From: Pseudisothecium myosuroides
Taxonomy: Eukaryota; Streptophyta; Bryopsida; Hypnales; Lembophyllaceae
Length of the DNA: 64,000 bases
Reading direction: 5' to 3'
Assembly (NCBI GenBank): GCA_951799445.1
Contig: OX637295.1
Coordinates: 5,146,001 to 5,210,000, forward strand
The position numbers and the translations under genes are program-made. Every line of letters starts with the position of its first letter. The first letter of the stretch is position 1. This document shows positions 1 to 10,831 of this stretch, piece by piece. Under the pieces are notes generated by a model. The model did not search any database, was not told the DNA's origin, and was given only the letters and a program-made list of their open reading frames with translations.

Positions 1-119
1 CCGGAGAGGAGAGAGAGCAAGGGCAGCTGAGGCGTTCGTCGCGGGGTCTTCGAGGACACCGGGGGGGGAAGCAGCGGATCTCAGGAGCGGCGGGGAGACG
101 TGTCCGGTTTGCTGACGAA

Positions 120-1546
120 ATGAGTAGCCACGACGATTCCTCCTCGGAGGCAACGGAGTCCTATGACGAGGCCATCGCCAAAGGTATGATGAAATTAGCA
201 CTAGCTTGTTCCCATGTGCAGCAGCAGGCCACCTTGGAGGCAATTGCGACAGGTAATTTGGCATCACTCCGCCATGAATTGGGGTGCGGGTTTAGGATTT
301 TGGCTGATGAGTCCGTCTTGTTCCATGCATGATATAGGGTGTCATTTTATACCTTGTTTGCAGTACTGGTCCTTTGAGGTCGCCTCCATGCATTCGTCTT
401 GTGGGGATCATGTTGCTTGCGCCCGCACGGGGAATGGCTTTTTCTACAGCCGGCTAACACTGTCAGTGTCTTTTTGTTGTCGGGTGATGAAGGGAACGAA
501 GATTTTGACTCCAGCGATGAAGACGTGTCGTTAGAGGAGGAGGAGTCGGAGCCCGAGCCAAGGCCGAAGAGGCAACGGGGATCAGGGATTCTCAAGAAAT
601 CTCCTCCTAAAGTACCAGCGACGCAGCCTGCTGTGGTAGTCCCCTGACCCTCAATGCAGGAGCGTGCAGCGGATGCCGGAGGGTACCCGCCCAATTTGCA
701 ATGGGTGCCTGGCCACTACATGCTCGCTTCCACGTCACAGGCTCCAGCACCGTGGGTGCAGGGATTGTGTGGTCCGTCAGTGCCAGAGGAAGGCTCCTCC
801 CGCGGGGTCCGACGTGCTTCAGGCTCCCAGTACGACCTCGGGAGGACTGAGCGCGTGCAAGGCGGTCCTAAAGCTGCTTACGTCGAGGTCCTGGAAAATG
901 GAGACATTGACCAGACGGGGGAGGGTAAAAACGCTTGGGACGAGGCTGTCCGCAATTTTGTTCCTAAAATTCTGGACATGAGCGTCATCGAGTGGAGGAA
1001 GCAGAAGCCTCAAGCTGTGCAGCGCCTCAGAGATGTGCTGGACAACAAGTTCCAGTATGTTGGAAATCCACTGAGCATGATTGGATATCTGGCAGCCATC
1101 ACGCGGTATATGAAGTTGGAGCGGTCCCGGCTGAAGTACCGGTGGCAGAGTGGCAATCACAGTTGCCCAGTTCGGATAGATGAGGAGCAGTGGGATCGCC
1201 TCATGGCGTATTGGGACACGCCTGCGCAACGGCGGAAGGCTGCGGTGATGACTATTGCCCGGCAATGTGTTGGTACTGGAGGGCAAGCGGCGAAGAAAGT
1301 AAAACCTGCTAAGCAGTCGCAGGTGGTAAGTACTTGGGCCGTCACAGTCTAACCCAATGTTGTGGCCTCCGTCCCTTTGCAATGCCTTGTCTTCTCTTGC
1401 AAGAATGAGGGCTTTCTGATCGTCGTAGTCATGACCTTGAGTGTGACTTGTGTTGTGCCTTCCTGACGCAGAGTGAAGGCCGCTTGAGCAGCCCGGGGGT
1501 CACTTCCGAAATCCCACTAAGTGCATGTCACGGCGGGTCAGGGACG
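120..1546 (+). CDS. CACTA-associated Transposase_24-like protein, multi-exon, partial
   Basis: This is a transposon gene, probably the second (TNPA/Transposase_24-like) gene of the CACTA element. A likely first exon starts at ATG 120 and runs to a donor near 252. An acidic exon with a KRQRG basic patch follows (about 469-645), then a long exon at about 661-1325 ending at a strong GTAAGT donor. A phase-matched exon at 1472-1546 ends at GTGAGT. The long exon has the Trp-rich pattern of plant Transposase_24 proteins: WDEAVRNFVPKI, IEWRKQKP, and EEQWDRLMAYWDTPAQRRKA. The last exon reads SEGRLSSPGVTSE, typical of the family's end. Reading frames are open, but the 5' exons are uncertain. An alternative zinc-finger-like reading overlaps 664-800. 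The end of the gene beyond 1546 is unresolved. Confidence 0.62.
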
Positions 1547-1645
1547 GTGAGTTCTCATTGTAATTTAGGGTGGGATTATGTTTGCTTATACAGAGAAAAT
1601 ACTTGCCGGTGAGTTCTCCTTGTCTTGTTTAGGGTGGGATCATTT
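1547..1645 (+). repeat. 64-bp direct duplication of an intron start
   Basis: GTGAGTTCTC followed by TTAGGGTGGGAT occurs at 1547 and again at about 1611, so a donor site and the intron start after it are duplicated. A 15-nt in-phase miniexon (1593-1607) would lie between them if both are used. Only local similarity is seen. Confidence 0.5.
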
Positions 1646-1980
1646 GCGTATTCTCAAGGTTAGCGTTTAAGATTCCGGTACGGGGGCTATACCTTTTTGA
1701 AAAGAATATGGCGGGATGCTGTGATTTTGGGGTAGTGGTGTGCAGTAGTCACGCAGTAGAGCAGGAGTAGCACCCAGTTGCCATTGAGTCACCGTGAAGT
1801 TGCGCAGGAGTAACTTTTCAGTCTTGAAACAGTCGAGTGTAAGTCGCAGAGAAGTCACGTAGTTACGCACTAATCATGGCTACCCTAAACCGTGAAGCCC
1901 CAGCAAGGACGGTAGGACGATGAATTCATTGACTTCCAATGCGTGCGTGAATGTGTGTTGGACAATAGAGTGGCGCTGCA

Positions 1981-4581
1981 GGGGAGATCGTGACAGCCTC
2001 GACCCTGGCGAGCTGGAAGCAGGACGTGGAATGGAGGTTTGATGCCTTCCAGAAGACAGCCGACAAGCAATCCTCTGCAATCGAGGACCTGCGCTCCATG
2101 TTTGTGTCCTTCATGAGTCGGTCTGCCGTTGCCGACGACGCGAGCCCATCTGCTTCGAAGTCGGCTTTGGAAACGCATGAGCCGTTGAGTCGACGATCGT
2201 CGAAGAATAAAAAGCGGCACCGAAATCAACTGGCGGACGCAGCGGAGATCACAGCGACCGCAGCGCAGCTGACCCTGTCAGAGGAGGATCTGCCAACTCT
2301 GCCACATCCACAACCTGCGTCTCCGAAAGCGCCTAGGAAGTGGAAGGTGGCAAGTAGGGGAAAAGACCCCGCGCCAGACGCGCGATTGGGGCGGAAATCT
2401 CCAACCCCCAGCGAGCCCACTGTCACCGACCCGTACGTGACCCCGTCAAGTCCCGTGGTTCTTGAACAGAGCGTGGCGGATGATGCGGGAGGCCCGGGAG
2501 TTTCAGGCGACTTGGCGTCAACAGCACAGAGCGAGAGATCGCCCGACGTGGCGCATGACGGCACGTCCTTGGAGGCATGTGGACCCGCGGAGCCCGAGAA
2601 GACTGCGTATGATGAGGAAATGGAGACGCCAGCGCATGTCGTGACAGACCACGGCAATTCCGGAGACGATGTGCCCCAGGGAGGAGAAGGTGGGGATTGG
2701 GCAGGAGGAGGTGCCGCTGCTGGAGGAGAAGTCTCAACTGCTGGAGGAGGAGCTTCGACCGAGGGAGGAGAAGATGCATCTCCGGAGGTTCAGACTGCGG
2801 CTCCGACTATCCCTGCGCCAACCGAGGCTGTCCAAGCGACTGTGGAAGCGACAACCGCAACTGTGGAAGCGACGACAGAGGGAGAAGAAGCGGTGGCGGA
2901 GGGAGCAGGAGGTACGCCCGCCCACGGCGCAGTGGAGGAGCCAAGAAGGGAAGAACGGCATCCTCCAATCACGCGCAAGACTCACGCCGTAGCCCCGGCC
3001 ATCCCTGCGAGGCCCGTCGAAGTGGAGGTGTCTCAGAAGAAGTCGAAGAAACCTCCAAAATCTCCTGTCAAGGTACACGCTGCCACCGGGGTGCCTCAGA
3101 ACATGTTGACAAGAGGGAGGCCTGGAATGCCGAATGTTGTTGGGGCGGCAGGGAGTACTCGGGGGAGGGATAAATTGGCTCGGGGGGGGCACCTAGTATT
3201 TTATTACAAACCACGTGCAAACAAGTGGTTTCTAATGAACTATAATTTCAACTTAAAATTTTGAGGGTTGCTTAATAATGACTATAGGTTTCTATTGCCA
3301 AAATTTCAAACTAAAATAATAGTTGAAATGATTTGTACAAGAGGTTGAAAATGGCCTAAAACGGCATGTTTTTCAACTCAAATATTTATAGAGATCACAT
3401 TTAGATGACCATTGCACCAATACTCAACTCAAAATGAACTTTCAATAGAGAACTATTTTTAGGAATTTTTTATTCATTTTTTAGACAATTTTTTAGGATA
3501 TAATATAGGGGTGTGAAAGTTATTTTTCAGTTGTACAGTGTATCTAATTACTTCAAAAATTTGTAACTAATTATCATTAATAAATAAAAATATCAATAAT
3601 TCAAAACATAAACTTTTGAAGTAGGAAAATCTAGTCATATTTTTTTTATTTCATTTTATTTAAATTTTAGGATATAATATAGGGGGTCCTAAGTTTTGTT
3701 CGCACGTGTTTTCTAATGGACACTCTAAGTGACCCCCCCGAGTAAATTGGTAGTATTCAATGTGCAGGGAACCTTACTCGACTGTAGTTTGCTTGCTGAA
3801 GCCAACCCAAACAGCAAAATAAGGGCTTCAATGAAGACTAACCTGAGGAGAGTAGTGTTGAAGCCGTGGCTTAAGCCATTTCTTTCCAGATGTTTTGTGC
3901 ACTTTGCAGTGGGCTTTTGGGGCAGCAAGAGCACGTCTTTCATGGAGGACGTAGTTCCAACCATAATGGCTGGTCCCTTTAGGGGTCCAAATTGTCTCCC
4001 TCTGTTTTCGTGGTCAGGTAAACAGTGTGAGTTCTGGGATGGGGGAGATGGCGCAGAGGCATCGTGGGGGAAAAAATTGGAACGAGTGTATGCACAGTGG
4101 CCTCAATTTACCGCCCAGAATACAATGATTGTAGATAGTAAACTCTGTAGGGTAGCGTGCAATCCCCCAGCGAATGTAGTCATGAACTCTCCGTTCTATG
4201 TGACGGAACTGTCGACATTGGCTGAGGACAAGGACTACCTGAAGTGCGACTTGTGGCCGCTTTTGGAGTCATTCCACAAATGCCCAGACGTGGGATCCTT
4301 TCGTTCAAAGCACCCATTACTAGCTTCGCAATCCGCTCATGACATGAACTCCAAACGCCGTCATGATTCCCCGTACGAGTTTCTTGATGTCATGGAAGGT
4401 GAGGGGACTAGCGACCTTTGTGATTGCATTGGCGGAACATGTCCCCTCACCTTCCCTTCTCTCACTTCACTAACTGCTATGTTGTAGTCGTGCAGGTGAA
4501 ACAGCAGCAGCCGCGGGAGTCGAGGGCCAAGGCAACGGCGGGGACTGTGGGGACGGCGCTGAAGCGCGATGCGTGGTCTAA
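1981..4581 (+). pseudogene. CACTA-borne gene with FCP1/NIF-type HAD phosphatase domain, split by an insertion
   Basis: The reading frame opens after an acceptor at 1980 and continues to 3178. The 564-bp element at 3179-3742 interrupts it, and it resumes in the same frame at 3751 once one TAAATTGG copy is counted. It runs to a donor at 4398, with a phase-matched exon at 4496-4581. The N-terminal half is a low-complexity Ala/Glu/Gly/Pro linker. The C-terminal half resembles the FCP1 homology (NLI-interacting factor) HAD fold: FNVQGTLLD at motif I, then KPWLKPFLSRC, then NTMIVDSK and ELSTLAEDKDYL near the end. Catalytically active relatives have DxDGT at motif I; here both Asp positions are changed (N and Q). 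The domain was probably captured or is a transposon accessory protein; a phosphatase activity is unlikely. An alternative last exon in another frame runs to 4618. Confidence 0.6.
3179..3742. mobile_element. 564-bp nonautonomous DNA transposon, hAT-like, 8-bp TSD
   Basis: Ends are inverted repeats (CTCGGGGGGGGCACCTAG against CTCGGGGGGGTCACTTAG on the other strand), and inner similarity extends over a shared CACGTGC. TAAATTGG occurs directly before (3171-3178) and directly after (3743-3750), an exact 8-bp target duplication. The element is AT-rich inside a GC-rich host. An 8-bp duplication fits hAT (or P-type) elements, but the G-run ends are not the usual CAGGG. It has no coding capacity. Confidence 0.85.
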
Positions 4582-4940
4582 AAAGGTGCTCTTCGTGAAC
4601 CCAGTTTTGGCACAGTAGGCGTGGTGTTTTCTGGCTTCGGAGTCTGTGGACAGTGGCGCGAGAATATTGTTGAAGTTGTGAGGAAGTAGCGATGAAGTGC
4701 CCTTTCAGTAATGCGCAGAGGTTTGAGATGCAGGGAAGTCGCATATCAGTAGCCAGTAAGCCGCGTATGAGTTGTTTACCAGTCGCATGTCAGTCGACTT
4801 TCACCACATACCCAGGAGGTCATTTTTTTCTCACTTCACATGTCGGGGAAGTGTTGCAGCACAGATCCTAACCCTCTGTCAAAATATATGTTTGAAAGTG
4901 ATATTACCATTTTAATAAGTATTGGACCTCCCGGTTGCAG

Positions 4941-5210
4941 CAGTTCCATATCGGCGACGAAGTCTTCCTCTACAACCCTCGAGCGGTGCGGCAGAAAGTG
5001 GCGAAGGGCAAAGTCAGTGGACTGCCTAATTAGCAGACGTTTCACTTGAAGGATATTCCGGAGCCCTATGTCAGGGTCGACGTCTCTGCAATTTTGAATC
5101 CTGGAGTTCCGCTGATGATCCCGCCATCAGACCCCGACATGGTACTTATAGAACATGCGCTGGGGAGTGCCGTACTGTGGCACGGCAAGCAGGTGAAGTT
5201 TAGCACGTGA
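4941..5210 (+). pseudogene. C-terminal exon of a CACTA-encoded protein, one in-frame stop
   Basis: After an acceptor (CGGTTGCAG at 4940) the frame reads QFHIGDEVFLYNPR and ends with HALGSAVLWHGKQVKFST at a TGA (5208-5210). The last part matches the conserved plant transposon C-terminus in which an 'A-(L/V)-G-(S/T)-x-(V/I)-x-W' core follows a segment rich in Pro and Asp. TAG at 5031-5033 breaks the frame and would be CAG with one C-to-T change. The upstream exons that would join here are not clear, so the gene is taken as decayed. Confidence 0.55.
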
Positions 5211-5439
5211 AAGGCACTGAAGGTTGGGTGACGTCATAGATCAAGGTACAGAGCATGGCGTCATGAACACGTAGTCTTTGTAAGTGCTGAGAGCCAGCAA
5301 ATTGTTCTCTTTTGAGAAATGCAGAACTGTCTCCTTCGCATGAACTGTCTGATGTTGAATGCTTTCCTTGTTCAATTTTGTGACACGTCAATGTCTGCCG
5401 TCTCTCTGGCCCAAGCAATGTGGGAGTGCAGTTACAGTC

Positions 5440-6135
5440 TCTATTGAATGAGGGCGTCCACAGTCCCTAATTCATGCTCAATTGGAAGTGGTCATTGATC
5501 GCCGTAGTGATGTTCCGTAGCGTGTTTGTGAGACGCTGTCACTTGCACAACACAGTCGCCACTCCCGTGCGACTGGAATGCAAGTAGTAGTCGTTGTAGG
5601 TGACTAGCTCTAATGGCATGAAACCGCACTAGGACGCGACTTCAGAGTGACTCATGCCGTTATGAAAGTGACAACGCCGTCCACCGCAGTGACTTCATTG
5701 TAATTGGGTCACGACTTCGTCGCGACTCCAAGGCAACTATGACCTTCACCCCACATTGCTGTCCACGTCAGATTTTTTAGGGGTCCTACGGAATTGGTAC
5801 GCGCCAGTAGCGGCCAGCCACGTGTCTATCCACGTCAGATTTATCATGGGTCCGACGCAACTCAGTCGCGACTGCAGTGTGACTGGAAGCGTGGCTGTCC
5901 ACGTCACATTGTCTTCCTTCCCACTTTCCAATTCAGACTTTATCATCCATCTCCCACCCAGAAAGAAAAAGATGGTGATAATAGTTTTCCCTAAGTCTGC
6001 AAAAAACGTAGATTTTAGGCCAATATATTTGACTTTTTCACAACTGATGAGTTTTCAGTCACCTGAAAGTCACATGCAGGGAAAATGACTAATCAGAGTC
6101 ACAAATCAGTCATTTTCTGCAGTCACTTTACCCCC
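5440..6135. repeat. CACTA subterminal repeat array
   Basis: Many short copies of GTGACT, AGTCAC, AGTCGC and the palindrome GTCGCGAC occur in both orientations, with a longer duplication around CCACGTCAGATTT (about 5762 and 5830). In CACTA elements such subterminal motifs bind the TNPA protein. The region has no credible gene. Confidence 0.7.
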
Positions 6136-6150
6136 CCTTTTCTTGTAGTG

Positions 6151-6575
6151 TTAGGCACCCAAAATTCATGTCAAAAGTGTGATATTTGAACATATTTTAT
6201 AATTGCTGCCAGCTCTATTATTTTAGATGATTTAAAGGGTGGTGGTTGCAATGGGATTGTAATGACATATTCTCCAACCTAAATATCCAAAAATATAAAA
6301 ACTATCCCACTTTATGATCAAATTTTAATAGCACCAAAGTAGTCACTAAATAAGCTGTCAACACTACTATTTGACAAAGAAATTAGTACAAGGTGTCTCA
6401 TATCGCCAAGGCCAAGCTTGCAAGGCCACGGGAATGCTTTTTGATTGTCTCACTTGCCCCCACAAGGTTGTTCAATGTAACAAACACTCACTAAACAATC
6501 AAAAACACAAAAAGGAGCTTTTTAGTGGGACAAAAATTCTGCTTGATTTGGAGGTTTTTAGTGGGACAGAGGGAG
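6151..6575 (-). mobile_element. Stowaway-like MITE, truncated by the CACTA insertion
   Basis: The right end GGGACAGAGGGAG (6563-6575) is followed by TA, the Tc1/mariner-type target. The body matches the MITE at 45812-46382 in reverse complement almost to the CACTA boundary (TTAGGCACC here, GGTGCCTAA there). The CACTA element therefore landed within this MITE, and the other half lies before the window. Confidence 0.8.
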
Positions 6576-6577
6576 TA

Positions 6578-8576
6578 TCATCAAAAAGATCTTTGTGAAG
6601 AAGGGTGCATGGGCTTGGTTTTGTCGTGTTTGGAATTATGGCGCGGAAGTGATTGAATTTCGAAGTATTCATGGGTCCAAAAATTAGAAAATTACTTTTA
6701 CTTTGATTTTGGTCGCTTTCTTGGTAACTATTGTCAGAAAAACTCACGGCAAGGAGGGATGTAGGGGCTTTCTTTCGTGGCATTTGGACCTATGATGGGA
6801 AAGTTGTGTATTTTTGAGTTATTCTGGAATTTGAAAAACTACTAAATTATGCTAAATTATGTATCTATTGAACTGTGTGTCAATTTGACATGTTCTTAGT
6901 AGCATGGAAAAACTCTTAACAAGGAAAGATGCATAGACTTGGTTCTTGGCGTTTCAAGGTACGGCAGAAAAATATTGGTTTTTTGAGTTATTTTTGGTTT
7001 TTAAAATGACATTTACTTTTGTTTTCACTGTGGCAACGGCAGTGGGCTACACTAGTATTTATTGAATTCAATTATAGCTTCAAAAGTTGCTATGTAGAAG
7101 TAAAGCAATCCAATTTCACTATTTTCAAAATTGAATTCTACTTTCAATTATTCTTGAATTTAGTTTTAGGTGCTTCATTATCAACAAGAGAAAGGAAGTT
7201 CGAAAATGTATATCCTGTAATATGGACATATTGTATGCACCAAAGTTATGTACAAGAAATATAGTCTAGTTCAAGAAGATTATGTTGTACATGAGTATAA
7301 AAATGATCATGGTTCTTTGTTAATTCAACAATTAGGGGCTAGCTACAAAATAGAAATTGTGAAATGCAAACGCTCTTTTTTGTGAGGGCTGGCTCAATTT
7401 CTAGGAATAGTTTTAAATTACATTTCCTCATAAAAGGAATGAAATTCGCATGAAATGCATGTTTCACTGAAATAGTGGAATCTCTATGATCTCTTTTTCA
7501 TGTTCAACCTCGTTGTTTCCGTGAAAGCATTGAATGCAAAAAAACGTACTACCAAAAAAGGTTGTAAATAGATTGTTAAAAACATAGTACAAGAATTGCG
7601 TGAAGTATATATATCCTCATGTGAGTGGGTCATTTATAGATGTTGTAATGGATTTGAAAAGTTCAAAATCAGTCATTTGATAGGAACACTGTACTCTTGC
7701 AACATAGACTCATAGTATATAGATACTTCAAATATTTTGTGGAATATAAGAAGTACTTGATATGTTTAGGGTCCTAAAACTTTGTAGACCTCCTATCTTA
7801 GTTTACCTCCAAGGAAAATGAAGGAATTTGACATATTTCAAATTATCTCTTTGAAAACACATTGTGGAATTCAATACAAATTAAATGAAAAAAAATGAAT
7901 GATAAAATAGAGGATTGAAAAAAGAAATTGAAAACATTAAAAACCAAACCTTCAACACCGTGATTACACTTTTTGTAGCCTCTCTATTTGCCCTTCGGTT
8001 CCTACCGCACTCCCCAGCTTCCAGGAATTTTTGTGGGAGGAATTGAAAACTTCTTAGAACTTCTCCATTTTTGTAAATTAGTTTATAAGGCAATGCTTAA
8101 TTCCCAAGAATTTTGGTTGGTACAAGTAAATACCTCTCCTTGCCACCTTCTTCATTTTTTGCATAACAGAAGCCCTAAACTCCGTAATGTAACAATTTTT
8201 ATTAATTTAAACTGTACCGCATGTAACTAAATAGACAATTGGGAATGTAAGAATAAAATGAAATAATTAATCTCGTGAACCTAAAATGAACCAATTAGAA
8301 GAAGTTATAGACATCATATTAAAACAAGCCTATTAATCAGTAGTAAAATAACTTAGCATACGAGTTCCAAGTAATTTAAATACTTGAAAAGGATTCAAAA
8401 AAATATTAAAATCCTGTAATCATGACATGTATTCTAATGTATGTTTGAAGATTACAATTGCAAATATTTTCATCATGAAGAAAGTCTCATTATGAAGTAA
8501 GAAAAAAAAATGGTTCCAAATGAATTTGTGATATTCTTCTATTGAATGTAAAAAATATAACAAACTACACATGGAA
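6578..8576. other. AT-rich intergenic stretch without a gene
   Basis: Three degenerate copies of a segment around AAGGAGGGATGTAGGGGC occur near 6598, 6751 and 6920 (spacing about 155-170 bp), probably an old tandem repeat. No open frame has recognisable homology. The rest is low-complexity AT-rich DNA. Confidence 0.5.
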
Positions 8577-9530
8577 GGCATTGCTAATTCAATTTTTTTT
8601 TCCTATCTCGTAGTACAAAAAAGAAAATGGGGCACTATTTTTAGTGCACTCATGCAATCTTCATGTTCACAGTATTTTCAACTTGTACCATTTTTTTGCC
8701 TTCTCTTTTCATGCAAATTTCATGACATTTGAGCTTTTAGTTCTTTAAACTACAGGGCATGGCTAATTCAATTTTTTTTATTTCGCATAGTAAATGTTAC
8801 AAAATGAGGCACTAAACTTAGTGCACTCATGAATTATTATTCCTTGGAGTATTTATAACTTGTACATTTTTTTGGTCCTTGTTTTGGATGCCAATTCCAT
8901 GACATTTGAGCTTTTAATTCTTTAAACTACAATGCTTGGCTTATTCTTTTTTTTTATTTCGCGTAGTATATGTTACAAAATGGGGCACTAAATTTAGTAC
9001 ACTCATGAATTATTATTCCTTAGAGTCTTTACAACTTGTACATTTTTTTGGTCCTTGTTTTGGATGCCAATTCCATGACATTTGAGCTTTTAGTTCTTTA
9101 AACTACAGGGCATGGCTAATTCAAATTTTTTTGTTTTGCGTAGTAAATGTTACAAAATGGGGCACTAAATTTAGTGCACTCATGAATTGTTATTACTTGG
9201 AGTATTTACAACTTGTATATTTTTTTGGTCCTTGTTTTGGATGCCAATTCCGTGACATTTGAGATTTTAGTTCTTTCAACTACAAGGCATGGCTAATTCA
9301 ATTTTTTTTGTTTCGCATAGTAAATGTTACAAAATGGGGCACTAAATTTAGTGCACTGATGAATTATTATTACTTGGAGTATTTACAACTTGTACATTTT
9401 TTTGGTCCTAGTTTTGGATATCAAATTTCATGACATTTGAGATTTTAGTTCTTTAAACTACAGCGTTTGACTTCTTTTTTTTTCCTTTCTTGTAGCATAT
9501 TTTAGAAAATGAGTCTCTAATTTTAAATGT
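8577..9530. repeat. 177-bp tandem repeat, about 5.4 units
   Basis: Unit starts, marked by GGCATGGCTAATTCA or variants, lie at 8577, 8756, 8933, 9109, 9286 and 9463 (steps of 179, 177, 176, 177 and 177). Each unit carries CACTAAATTTAGTGCACTCA, then a T-run, then GACATTTGAG. The inner units are most alike and the outer ones diverge, typical of unequal exchange. The length is close to one nucleosome repeat. Confidence 0.9.
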
Positions 9531-9707
9531 TGAAAGTAATAATAGGTTTTTTCCATTTCATATTTTTTTTTTTTTTTAAAATCGTTAATTTAACAACCGC
9601 GTGTGCTTAAATGAACTATAGTAATACAATTGGTGTGTTGAAAATCATATATGGAAGGATTATGTAAAAGTACTTGGAAGGGATAAGTAGGGTGTAGAGT
9701 TTGCAAA

Positions 9708-9770
9708 CCCTGAACCGTAAAATCCTAAACCCCTAAATCCTAAACCCTAAATCCTAAATCCTAATCCTTG
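9708..9770. repeat. Short degenerate telomere-like tract (CCCTAAA-type)
   Basis: About seven imperfect copies of CCTAAA/CCCTAAA follow one another. It is interstitial and too short and diverged to be a chromosome end. Confidence 0.6.
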
Positions 9771-10830
9771 AAACGCTTTCAGTGGACATTTAGCATTGGA
9801 TATCCTAGAATGTTTCAATTCACTGCTTAGAAGACGTGGGAAATTGTAATGCTAATTTTAACGGGATAGGAATGAAGATAACCTAAGATTCTTCATTGAT
9901 TACTGGAATTTATGATCCATTTCACTTTTTTAAGTAAAGTGTTGACCTTGCAATGCCTTTAGAATACACAAAGAATATTGTGCGCATGTTGCCCGTCTAA
10001 AATTGTTAGAATGCCCATAACTTTGAGATAGTGTAGAAGATTTCCGAAAAAGAAAAAAATATACCCATTAAAATTTGGACTGCACATTTATTTTTGATTA
10101 GAAAAGGAATGTACAGAGTACTTTTGACCCGAATGAGAGGACATGGATGATGTAAAGTCAACAACTGTCTAAGTGCTTTTTGATGAATACTTAAAAGAGG
10201 CGGCAAGAACCCGAACTTAGTATTCGGCTACTATTGCCCACATGATGTTCAGAATTTTTGAAACTCTTTTTTGCCCTTCCCGCCTTTTGTCTTCTCGCGA
10301 AGAAGTCCTTGACTTCCATCATTGTCCGGTTTAGGTCATCCTTTCTCTCTTTTTTGGATCATTGTATGCACCACCGAATGCGTCATGTCCATTTCGTGCC
10401 CTTAGTTTTTTGCTTGTTGTTAAGGACGCTTGCAGTATATGTCGTGTAGGACTATTGCTAAAGATTTCCGAGTGAAGGCGCTTGCCGCTGTGAGTATGTG
10501 ACGCCCAATTCTGTAGTGTCTTTCATGATATTTTCTTGTATTGAGTATTCGTTCTCTCGTAAGTTGTAGCACCCAGAGGTTCATTCGGAGAAGAACGGTT
10601 ACAGGAACTGCTCCATACTGTGCAAGTGAATGTTGTTTTCTATTGCAATTGTGTGTGTTCAATCGTGTGTGCTATGGTTGAATTCTTCGTTTTCCGACTT
10701 GTTTGCGTGTTGATGCTGCCATAGTTCTCGAATTTAATGCTGCAAAACCCAGGAATCAATTCATTTCTAGCAAAGTAACGAGAGTCCTGCAAATTCCAGA
10801 ATGAGGCATCTCGACCTTTGGTATTGACAT
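9771..10830. other. Unassigned stretch, likely 5' part of the DUF7869-type element
   Basis: Base composition rises from about 10200 on. No frame is recognisable as coding. It leads directly into the palindrome array and the decayed transposase gene and may be its 5' flank. Confidence 0.3.
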
Positions 10831-10831
10831 T

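Larger units (their letters stand above)
1..6150 (+). mobile_element. CACTA (En/Spm) DNA transposon, 3' portion
   Basis: The right end at 6136-6150 is the reverse complement of CACTACAAGAAAAGG, the standard CACTA terminal inverted repeat. Inside it lie a Transposase_24-like gene and a C-terminal transposon exon, and the last 700 bp are dense in short GTGACT/AGTCGC motifs in both orientations, as in CACTA subterminal regions. The left end and the Tnp2-type transposase gene would lie before the window. TTA follows the end (6151-6153), but a 3-bp duplication cannot be confirmed without the left end. The element is much GC-richer than its flanks. It interrupts a Stowaway-like MITE that resumes at 6151. 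Confidence 0.88.

Noticed and set aside
2226..3192. Long minus-strand and alternate-frame open segments
   Set aside because: They mirror the low-complexity GC-rich linker of the plus-strand HAD-like gene and have only Arg/Ser-rich, repetitive composition.
9708..9770. Chromosome end
   Set aside because: The CCCTAAA-like tract is short and degenerate and is flanked on both sides by other sequence.
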